Assembly: GCA_018714665.1 (NCBI GenBank)
Contig: DVNA01000191.1
Coordinates: 1-5,064, forward strand
Source of the DNA: Candidatus Gallibacteroides avistercoris
Lineage (GTDB): Bacteria; Bacteroidota; Bacteroidia; Bacteroidales; CHK158-818
DNA length: 5,064 bases
Direction: 5' to 3'
Of this stretch, positions 1-5,064 are shown one piece after another; the stretch's first letter is position 1; every line of letters begins with the position of its first letter. The translations under genes were made by a program, and so were the position numbers. The notes under the pieces were generated by a model. The model saw only the letters and a program-made list of their open reading frames with translations, was not told the DNA's origin and searched no databases.

Positions 1-127
1 CTATCCCCAGGGGATTGTCGGCCCGATTTACTCTCAACTGATCCAATCCGGAACGATCGGCACACGATTGGAAACCGATTGCCAAACTTACCAACAGGTA
101 AACGATGATGGTGTGTCTCTTTTTCAT
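1..127 (-). CDS. N-terminus of a secreted lipoprotein, probably an alpha-L-rhamnosidase (GH78-like); partial, 3' end outside window
   Basis: I translated this short open frame by hand: an ATG at 127-125 followed by 42 codons with no stop before the window edge. It begins MKKRHTIIVYLLVSLAIGFQ and continues SC, a lipoprotein signal peptide with a positive n-region (K2, K3, R4, H5), a hydrophobic core (about residues 7-19) and a likely lipidated Cys22 in a relaxed FQSC lipobox. The next residues (A-D-R-S-G) have only one acidic residue, so the Bacteroidetes surface-export signal is not clear. The mature part then reads LDQLRVNRADNPLGI, and the next base (G) allows Asp. An L-x-V/C...NPLGID stretch close to the N-terminus is typical of bacterial GH78 alpha-L-rhamnosidases, which release terminal rhamnose from plant or microbial glycans. 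The catalytic domain is not visible, so the enzyme assignment is inference from a few residues; the lipoprotein call is firmer. It starts 24 bases after the methyltransferase stop, in the same direction, with no clear ribosome binding site or promoter of its own. Confidence 0.6.
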   Translation of the reverse strand, partial: MKKRHTIIVYLLVSLAIGFQSCADRSGLDQLRVNRADNPLGI

Positions 128-151
128 ATTGTATCGTATTTAATTCTCTTT

Positions 152-943
152 TTATCCGTTTTCGACAGACAACATACAGTAATATACGGTAGTAAAGAAA
201 TCCCGTACATAGGGAATCTTATCCAGAACAACCAGTTTGCGCGGTTTTAAACCAAACTTGATCTGGTAGTTGGGATTGATGAAATAGCAAGTTTCATACA
301 CCACCCGATAGCCGCTTTCCCGTGCATACCGTTTAAACTGTTCAATCCAAATGCCGGTCTCCTTGATCTGCTTCAATCCTTCGATGGTTCTCGGGTTTTC
401 GCCAAACCATTTTAGCATCCCGGTATATAGGAACATAGGTAACAGATGATAGAACGGAATGGATGAGGCCAAACGTGTTCGGCAGGTCTGTTGATGGCCG
501 CCAAAAGGCATCGGCCAAGGAGGGAACGCGAAAAAGATACGTCCTTCGGGTTTCAGGAACTGTTTCAACACGCCCATGAAACGTCGTTGGTTAGGGATAT
601 GTTCTATGGTATCACGAAGGAAAACCAGATCGAACAACCCGATATCCTGAGACGTAAGGTTATATATATCTTCGTAAATCAGTTTGACTTTTTCGTGATT
701 GGGATGGTCGCTGAAAATTTTATTTCCCAGTTCTATCTTCCACTCCATCAAATCAACGCCTACACATTCACATCCTTTGTCGAGAAACGGGGTTAGATTC
801 CCCCCCTCACCGCAACCGATCTCCAATACCCGGGTTTGAGGCGTTATCGCCACAAAACGGGAAATATACGGAATTACATACGTTTGGGTCGTATAAATCT
901 GTTCTCTGAAATAGAGCTCTCTGTCGGTGTGTCGTTTTTGCAT
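152..943 (-). CDS. Class I SAM-dependent methyltransferase, substrate unknown
   Basis: The 263-residue protein has a Rossmann-type methyltransferase core. Motif I, VLEIGCGEGGNL, is at residues 39-50 and forms the SAM-binding glycine loop. The acidic residue ending strand 2 is Asp64 (VGVD). Asp92 (YEDIYN) probably contacts the adenine, FDLVFLRDTIEHI (104-116) is the motif IV region, and LKPEGRIFFAFPPW (130-143) is the post-core strand usual in family 11/25 domains. About 120 residues follow the core. They include a hydrophobic, aromatic stretch (about 163-180, PFYHLLPMFLYTGMLKWF) that could form a lid or touch a membrane; it is interrupted by a His and a Lys, so I do not call it a transmembrane helix. 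No substrate can be read from the sequence. Possible targets are a lipid, a quinone or a surface glycan, the last suggested only by the downstream lipoprotein gene. The ATG at 943 is the only plausible start, because an in-frame stop lies at 967-965. No Shine-Dalgarno sequence is evident, which is common in Bacteroidetes. Transcription probably starts from the -7 element about 65 bases upstream. Confidence 0.88.
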   Translation of the reverse strand: MQKRHTDRELYFREQIYTTQTYVIPYISRFVAITPQTRVLEIGCGEGGNLTPFLDKGCECVGVDLMEWKIELGNKIFSDHPNHEKVKLIYEDIYNLTSQDIGLFDLVFLRDTIEHIPNQRRFMGVLKQFLKPEGRIFFAFPPWPMPFGGHQQTCRTRLASSIPFYHLLPMFLYTGMLKWFGENPRTIEGLKQIKETGIWIEQFKRYARESGYRVVYETCYFINPNYQIKFGLKPRKLVVLDKIPYVRDFFTTVYYCMLSVENG

Positions 944-1006
944 ATAAGCAGCAGATAAACGTTTTTAATTATTCTATATAAAGCAGATTTCTATGCTATG
1001 CGCAAA

Positions 1007-1014
1007 CAAAGGTA
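1007..1014 (-). promoter_or_regulatory. Candidate Bacteroidetes -7 promoter element (TACCTTTG)
   Basis: On the minus strand this site reads TACCTTTG, an exact match to the TAnnTTTG -7 consensus of the Bacteroidetes primary sigma factor. It faces the methyltransferase gene and would place the transcript start near position 1001, giving a leader of about 58 bases. No TTTG -33 element is found 19-21 bases upstream; that stretch falls inside the rmuC terminator hairpin and reads GGAA. The -7 match alone therefore carries the call. A second TTTG follows at 1006-1003. Confidence 0.5.
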
Positions 1015-1016
1015 CG

Positions 1017-1042
1017 TAAAATTGCACGGACAGCTTCCGTGC
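1017..1042 (-). terminator. Probable intrinsic terminator after rmuC
   Basis: Read on the minus strand, GCACGGA (1042-1036), the loop AGCTG (1035-1031) and TCCGTGC (1030-1024) form a perfect 7-bp stem, followed by AATTTTA (1023-1017). It begins 13 bases after the rmuC stop codon. The T-run is short (four), so termination may be partial. Its position, between the end of one gene and a -7 element for the next, supports the call. Confidence 0.65.
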
Positions 1043-1055
1043 GACAGAAACAATT

Positions 1056-2468
1056 TCAATCTGTTTCGTCCTCCTCGGCCGGTTTCAGCGACGAAGGCAA
1101 CTCTTTTTTGGCCTTTACACCCAGTTTTATCAACTTCTGGGCCTGACCTATCAGGTTGCCACTACCCTCTTTGAGCTGGTTAAACGCTTCGTTATAACTT
1201 TTGGAGGCATTTCCCAAGTGTTTTCCTATCTCATTCATCTTCTCGACAAACCCTACGAATTTATCGTACAAACGGGCTCCCCGCTCTGCAATATCGAGTG
1301 CATTCTGGTTTTGTTGTTCGCGTTTCCAGAGATCCACTACCAGTTTCAACGCGGCAATGAGGTTGGTGGGACTGATCAATAAAACCCGTTTGGAGTAGGC
1401 ATATTGCCATAAATTGGGGTCTTTCTGCATCGCCACCAGATAGGCCGGTTCGTTGGGAATGAACATCATCACAAAGTCCAACGATGCGACATGGTCCTGA
1501 TAATGTTTAGACGCCAATTCGTCAATATGGCTTTTGACGGAACGGATGTGTTCTGACAACGCTTTTTCCGACTCACCGATATCTTCGGCATCAACATACC
1601 GAGTATAGGCCGTCAAAGAGACTTTTGAATCGATGATGATCCGTCGGTTATCGGGATAGACAACCATCACGTCGGGACGCATCCGTTTCCCGTTTTCGTT
1701 CAAGACGAGATGTCCCATATCGTCTGTCAAGGTCTCCTGTACAAAATATTGTTGATTTTTAGTTAATCCCGACTTTTCGAGAATACTTTCCAGAATGACC
1801 TCTCCCCAATCACCTTGTGTCTTGGAATCCCCTTTCAAGGCTTTTGTCAGGTTATTGGCCTCTTGGCTAATCCGTTGGTTCAGTTCGACCAGCTCTTTGA
1901 TACGACTGTCCAGGCTAAACCGTTCTTTCGACTCTTTATCGTAGGTCTCCTCTACTTTGGTTTTAAATTCTGACAATTTTTCTTGCAACGGGGCCAATAT
2001 ACGGTCTATGTTCTCTTTATTCAGCTCGGTAAAACGCTTACTCTTCTCTTCGAAAATGGTATTGGCCATCAACTTGAACTCGTTGTTCATTTGCGTCCGT
2101 AGATTCTCCATTTCAATTTGTTGCGTCTGCATTTTTTCCGCCAATGTACGATTCTCTGCGGCAAGCTCTATCGCTCTCCTGGCATGAGCTTCCCGGTCGG
2201 CGACTGTTTCGGCCAGGCGTTCTTCCAATTTCAGACGGACTTCGTTGTTTTGTTCAGACTCCCGTTCCAACATATCGATCCGGGCCTCTGCCACAGCTTT
2301 TTCCTGATACCACCGAACAGAATCTTCCTTTAAACGAATCCGTTCAGCATCACTCTCCTCCTGACGACGTTTCTGCTCTTGTTCCGCCCTTTTACGTACA
2401 AATACATAAAGTACCAAGAATATGATACCAACCAATAATCCTACAATAAAATAAACGAACTCCATCAT
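1056..2468 (-). CDS. rmuC: RmuC family DNA recombination protein
   Basis: The 470-residue protein has the RmuC layout. An N-terminal membrane anchor (about residues 4-24, FVYFIVGLLVGIIFLVLYVF) is followed by a basic RKR stop-transfer patch, then a long charged coiled coil (about 27-210, Glu/Lys/Arg/Gln-rich), then the conserved RmuC domain (about 210-430) and a short charged tail. Landmarks in the domain are QGDWGE (218-223), MRPDVMVVYP (263-272), IDSKVSLTAY (279-288), FIPNEPAY (336-343) and SPTNLIAALK (366-375). The RPD...D280-S-K282 arrangement with Glu223 fits a PD-(D/E)xK nuclease-like fold. In E. coli, RmuC limits recombination at inverted repeats; its biochemical activity is poorly defined, so a nuclease role is inference. 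The chosen start is the first of two near-adjacent ATGs (2468 and 2465). It makes an ATGA overlap with the crcB stop, which suggests translational coupling; starting at the second would remove only one residue. It is the last gene of the pyrC-crcB-rmuC unit and is followed by a hairpin terminator. Confidence 0.95.
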   Translation of the reverse strand: MMEFVYFIVGLLVGIIFLVLYVFVRKRAEQEQKRRQEESDAERIRLKEDSVRWYQEKAVAEARIDMLERESEQNNEVRLKLEERLAETVADREAHARRAIELAAENRTLAEKMQTQQIEMENLRTQMNNEFKLMANTIFEEKSKRFTELNKENIDRILAPLQEKLSEFKTKVEETYDKESKERFSLDSRIKELVELNQRISQEANNLTKALKGDSKTQGDWGEVILESILEKSGLTKNQQYFVQETLTDDMGHLVLNENGKRMRPDVMVVYPDNRRIIIDSKVSLTAYTRYVDAEDIGESEKALSEHIRSVKSHIDELASKHYQDHVASLDFVMMFIPNEPAYLVAMQKDPNLWQYAYSKRVLLISPTNLIAALKLVVDLWKREQQNQNALDIAERGARLYDKFVGFVEKMNEIGKHLGNASKSYNEAFNQLKEGSGNLIGQAQKLIKLGVKAKKELPSSLKPAEEDETD

Positions 2469-2842
2469 TTTACTACCTGAACAATTTGTACACCGACATA
2501 AACGAACAACAATCCCAACGCAAAACTGGACAAGGCATACAAGGCCATGGTTCCAAAAGCATTCTCTTTCAACAACGAGAGCGACTCTCCTGCAAAAGTG
2601 GAAAACGTGGTAAAACTACCGCAAAAACCAATTACCAAAGCAGCCCGCCATCCTTCGGTAAACCAGTCGGCCCGAGCAAATAATCCAATCAGGATTCCAA
2701 TCAAAAGACATCCCGACAAATTTACTATCCAGGTAGCCAACGGGAAAGCCGAGTCCCAATGTGATGCGATATAACGGGAGAGTAAATAGCGGGAAATACT
2801 TCCCAAAAATCCTCCGGCACCTATACAGAATAACAGCTTCAT
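2465..2842 (-). CDS. crcB: CrcB/Fluc fluoride ion channel
   Basis: This small 125-residue hydrophobic protein has four predicted membrane helices (about 2-20, 35-56, 66-90 and 97-122), the usual size for the family. Fluc proteins work as dual-topology dimers that let fluoride leave the cytoplasm. Conserved features are GAGGFLGSISRY (8-19) with Arg18, the WIVNLSGCLLIG segment (38-49) with Asn41, and GFCGSFTTFSTF (72-83). The last holds the Phe box residues Phe80 and Phe83 that line the pore, and the central GS/TT break that holds the sodium ion in known structures. Glu86 follows. The ATG at 2842 lies 21 bases after the pyrC stop, with no strong ribosome binding site. The gene ends in TGA overlapping the rmuC ATG. 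The 21-base gap is too short for a crcB fluoride riboswitch, so any fluoride control would have to act further upstream. A single full-length copy is consistent with homodimer formation. Confidence 0.95.
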   Translation of the reverse strand: MKLLFCIGAGGFLGSISRYLLSRYIASHWDSAFPLATWIVNLSGCLLIGILIGLFARADWFTEGWRAALVIGFCGSFTTFSTFAGESLSLLKENAFGTMALYALSSFALGLLFVYVGVQIVQVVK

Positions 2843-2863
2843 AAAAAACTTATCTTAGCCGGT

Positions 2864-4210
2864 TCAGGCGTCGAAACGGAGCTCCTCTCCCCGACACGTT
2901 TGGTTCAACTCGCCATTTTCATACGCAATTACCCCGTTTACATAGGTTTGATATACAGTCGCCGGAAAGGTATAACCTTCGAATGGAGACCATCCGCATT
3001 TCGACAAGATGTTCTCTTGGTTTACGGTATAGGGGCGTTCAGGATCTATCAATACCAAATCGGCGAAATAACCTTTTCGGATGTATCCCCGGTTCTGAAT
3101 TTTATATAACTGTGCCGGTGCATGGCACATTTTTTCTACCATCTTTTCCAAGGTTATCTCTCCACGTCGGCATTTATCTATCATGGCCAACAACGAATGT
3201 TGCAACAATGGGCCTCCGGATGCAGCTTTCAAACAAGATCCCTGCTTTTCTGCCCACGTATGCGGGGCATGGTCGGTCGCTATCACATCAATGAGATTAT
3301 TGTTTACCGCCTCGATCAACGCTACACGATCGCTCTCTTTTTTAATAGCCGGATTCCATTTGATACGATTGCCCAACCGAGCATAATCCGAATCGTTGAA
3401 AAACAGATGATGTACGCAAACCTCTCCTGTTATTTTCTTTTCTTTCAGCGGCTTATTCTCAAACAACGAAATCTCCCGGGCCGTAGAAAGGTGCAGAATA
3501 TGTAACCTGGCTCCCGTACGCGAGGCCAACGCTACGGCCTTTGCCGAAGATTGGTAACAGGCCTCTTCACTCCGAATTAAAGGATGGTACGTTACGGGCA
3601 GATTTTCGCCATACTGCTTTATAAAACGCTCCCTGTTGGCCTTTATAACCGACTCCTCTTCACAATGCACGGCAATGAGCAGCGGAATTTCTGAAAAGAT
3701 ACGTTCCAAAGCACGGGCATCATCGACCAACATATTTCCGGTAGAAGAGCCCATAAATATCTTTATGCCACAGACACGGTGTGGATCGGCTTTTTTCAGT
3801 TCTTCTAAATTTTCATTTGTCGCACCCAAGTAAAAAGAGTAGTTCGCCAAAGAGGTTTCAGCTGCCCGCTGAAATTTCCATTCCAGATTTTCAAGGGTTG
3901 TTGTTTGCGGAACGGTGTTGGGCATATCCATAAACGAGGTTACGCCTCCGGCAACAGCCGCAGCAGATTCGCTACCTATATCGCCTTTATGCGTTAATCC
4001 CGGTTCCCGAAAATGGACTTGATCGTCTATAATGCCGGGTATCAACCATTTGCCCCGAGCATCCACTACCGCAGACACCGATTGTTCTACCTCTTGCGGC
4101 AATTCCCCCGAATATATCTCGGCAATTCTTTCACCGACAAGTAAAAGCGAACCGATATATCGTTCGCCTTCGTTTATAATAAGGGCATTTTTTATAAGTG
4201 TCTTTTTCAT
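2864..4210 (-). CDS. pyrC: Dihydroorotase (pyrimidine biosynthesis), Bacteroidetes type
   Basis: The 448-residue cytoplasmic amidohydrolase cyclises N-carbamoyl-L-aspartate to dihydroorotate, the third step of de novo UMP synthesis. The order is a small N-terminal beta domain (1-55), a TIM-barrel catalytic domain and a C-terminal beta segment with the RKGYFADLVLIDP signature (378-390). Visible site residues are the DDQVHFREPG motif (62-71: His66, Arg68), Asn98 in MDMPNT, Lys150 in GIKIFMGSSTG (candidate carboxylated lysine), His182 in AVHCEE, His240 in ILHLST, and Asp313 with His315 and His317 in ATDHAPH. Gln64 stands where most amidohydrolases have the first His of the HxH metal pair; I recall the same Gln in other Bacteroidetes dihydroorotases. 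Length and motifs favour dihydroorotase over hydantoinase or allantoinase, its nearest relatives. The ATG at 4210 gives the usual MKKTLIKNA start and is preceded by AAGAGA (4220-4215), a weak ribosome binding site. It is the first gene of the probable pyrC-crcB-rmuC unit. Confidence 0.95.
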   Translation of the reverse strand: MKKTLIKNALIINEGERYIGSLLLVGERIAEIYSGELPQEVEQSVSAVVDARGKWLIPGIIDDQVHFREPGLTHKGDIGSESAAAVAGGVTSFMDMPNTVPQTTTLENLEWKFQRAAETSLANYSFYLGATNENLEELKKADPHRVCGIKIFMGSSTGNMLVDDARALERIFSEIPLLIAVHCEEESVIKANRERFIKQYGENLPVTYHPLIRSEEACYQSSAKAVALASRTGARLHILHLSTAREISLFENKPLKEKKITGEVCVHHLFFNDSDYARLGNRIKWNPAIKKESDRVALIEAVNNNLIDVIATDHAPHTWAEKQGSCLKAASGGPLLQHSLLAMIDKCRRGEITLEKMVEKMCHAPAQLYKIQNRGYIRKGYFADLVLIDPERPYTVNQENILSKCGWSPFEGYTFPATVYQTYVNGVIAYENGELNQTCRGEELRFDA

Positions 4211-4362
4211 TTTGTCTCTTTTAATGAAACATCATAAATACAAAGGAATCCGAAAAAAGAGACCATACTACCATTTCATTACTTTCATTTGACAGATAAT
4301 CCGCTTCAACAAAGGGATATTTTCGGTCCATTCTTTCTCTTGGCAACAATCGCTGCCACTCT
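4211..4362. other. Intergenic spacer between the glycosyltransferase and pyrC
   Basis: This 152-base AT-rich spacer is the longest gap in the window. It contains no convincing gene. On the minus strand it holds TGGCAGC/GTTGCCA (4358-4341), an imperfect 7-bp stem with one G-T pair and a GATT loop, four bases after the glycosyltransferase stop. There is no T-run after it, so it is a doubtful terminator. Several CCTTTG stretches (4315-4310 and 4246-4241) resemble -7 elements but lack the leading TA at the right spacing. No long leader fold or attenuator peptide for pyrimidine control was recognised. Confidence 0.5.
4241..4248 (-). promoter_or_regulatory. Weak candidate -7 element for pyrC
   Basis: The minus strand reads TTCCTTTG, one mismatch from TAnnTTTG, ending 30 bases before the pyrC ATG. 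No TTTG -33 element lies at the expected spacing upstream. It is the best placed candidate in the spacer but could be chance. Confidence 0.25.
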
Positions 4363-5064
4363 CTATTGCGATTTAATCTTTTTTTTTGAATACTTCTTAA
4401 ACCAACTACCTACGGCCAAACTTATTACGCCAAATACGGCCTCTCCAAATATGGACGAATTCATTTTGCTTACCCCCAGGCGTCTGTTAATGAAGATAAT
4501 AGGAACTTCTATCAACTTGAATCCACATTTGGAAGCGGTAAACTTCATCTCAATCTGAAAAGCATATCCTTTAAATCGAATTTTATCCAGATCGATGGCT
4601 TCGAGCACTTCACGTCGGTAACAGACAAATCCGGCCGTTGTATCGGCTATTTTCATCCCGGTAATCAGTCGTACATATTTAGAGGCAAAATAAGACATAA
4701 TCACCCGACCCATGGGCCAGTTTACAACATTTACTCCCGAAATATAACGTGAACCGATAGACATATCCGCTCCTTGGCTTACACAAGCATCCAACAGACG
4801 AGGCAAATCTTCGGGATTGTGAGAGAAATCGGCATCCATCTCAAAAACATACTCATAGCCGTTTTCAATCGCCCACTTGAAACCGGTAATGTATGCCGTT
4901 CCCAGTCCCAACTTGCCGGACCTCTCTATCAAAAAGAGCGAATCGGAAAACTCTTGCTGCAAAGTCTTTACAACAGAAGCCGTCCCATCGGGGGAGCCGT
5001 CGTCTATGATCAAGATATGAAAGTGTTCTCCCTGACAAAATACAGAACGAATGATGTCCTCTAC
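4363..5064 (-). CDS. Polyprenol-phosphate mannose synthase-like glycosyltransferase (GT2, DPM1 type); partial, 5' end outside window
   Basis: The frame stays open to the right edge, giving 233 codons and a TAG stop. The first visible residues are VEDIIRSVFCQGEHFHI, so the real start and the usual PTYNE motif lie outside. Counting from the first visible codon, DDGSPDGT (21-28) is the nucleotide-binding motif, EMDADFSHNP (75-84) holds the DxD-type metal site (Asp77, Asp79), GSRY is at 104-107, GFVCYRREVL is at 145-154, and RRLGVSKM (194-201) is the conserved C-terminal acceptor-loop motif. This pattern is that of DPM1-like enzymes, which transfer mannose (sometimes glucose) from a GDP/UDP-sugar to polyprenyl phosphate at the cytoplasmic face of the membrane. 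A hydrophobic stretch follows (about 203-222), then a Lys-rich tail; there is no added GtrA-type membrane domain, so the protein is the short form. About 15-20 residues are missing. An internal TTG at 5013 could be mistaken for the start but lies inside the first conserved block. The sugar donor cannot be decided from sequence. Confidence 0.9.
   Translation of the reverse strand, partial: VEDIIRSVFCQGEHFHILIIDDGSPDGTASVVKTLQQEFSDSLFLIERSGKLGLGTAYITGFKWAIENGYEYVFEMDADFSHNPEDLPRLLDACVSQGADMSIGSRYISGVNVVNWPMGRVIMSYFASKYVRLITGMKIADTTAGFVCYRREVLEAIDLDKIRFKGYAFQIEMKFTASKCGFKLIEVPIIFINRRLGVSKMNSSIFGEAVFGVISLAVGSWFKKYSKKKIKSQ

Noticed and set aside
491..796. Open frame of 101 codons on the plus strand
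   Set aside because: It is antisense to the conserved methyltransferase core, including motif I, and its Arg/Glu-rich start is typical of a shadow frame.
3122..3505. Open frame of 127 codons on the plus strand
   Set aside because: It lies fully antisense to the catalytic part of pyrC, has no recognisable motif or start context, and is explained by the codon use of the real gene.
4341..4358. Hairpin after the glycosyltransferase as an intrinsic terminator
   Set aside because: The stem is only 7 bp with a wobble pair, and the following bases are AGAGAAAG on the transcribed sense, with no T-run.
4289..4558. Open frame of 89 codons on the plus strand crossing the spacer into the glycosyltransferase
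   Set aside because: Most of it is antisense to the conserved C-terminal part of the glycosyltransferase, and no ribosome binding site or promoter supports it.
5011..5013. TTG as the start codon of the glycosyltransferase
   Set aside because: The frame continues upstream to the edge with residues that fit the family, and this codon is a leucine just before the DDGSPDG motif; starting here would remove the first strand of the fold.
1..5064. CRISPR array, tRNA, rRNA, insertion sequence, phage or defence module
   Set aside because: I saw no regularly spaced repeats, no tRNA-like or rRNA-like sequence, no transposase motif and no inverted repeats flanking a gene; almost all of the sequence is taken up by six ordinary genes.

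Overview
The window looks like ordinary chromosomal DNA from a Bacteroidales-type bacterium. This rests on a TAnnTTTG-like -7 promoter element, weak or absent Shine-Dalgarno sequences, a Bacteroidetes-style dihydroorotase carrying a DDQVHFREPG motif, and a lipoprotein whose N-terminus looks like a Bacteroidetes family 78 glycosidase. I cannot assign a genus. All six recognisable genes lie on the minus strand, so transcription runs from right to left. Together they cover almost the whole window, and no stretch without a gene exceeds about 150 bases.

In the direction of transcription: (1) 5064-4363 is a DPM1-like family 2 glycosyltransferase (polyprenol-phosphate mannose synthase type) whose N-terminus lies beyond the right edge. 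(2) After a 152-base spacer comes pyrC (dihydroorotase, 4210-2864). (3) crcB, a small Fluc-type fluoride channel (2842-2465), follows 21 bases later. (4) rmuC (2468-1056) overlaps crcB by an ATGA junction. pyrC-crcB-rmuC therefore reads as one transcription unit, ended by a 7-bp hairpin at about 1042-1024. (5) A -7 promoter element directly after that hairpin probably starts a second unit: a class I SAM-dependent methyltransferase (943-152). (6) After 24 bases comes the first 42 codons of a secreted lipoprotein (127-1) that runs off the left edge and resembles the start of an alpha-L-rhamnosidase.

The genes do not form one obvious pathway. pyrC is pyrimidine biosynthesis, crcB is fluoride export, rmuC is a DNA-maintenance factor, the glycosyltransferase loads a polyprenol carrier with a sugar, and the last two genes may belong to surface or glycan metabolism. 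I found no CRISPR array, tRNA, rRNA, insertion sequence, phage gene or defence system, and no convincing new system. The points most worth a second look are the glutamine in place of the first metal-binding histidine of PyrC, the truncated lipoprotein at the left edge, the packed terminator/promoter between rmuC and the methyltransferase, and a crcB gene without room for its own riboswitch.
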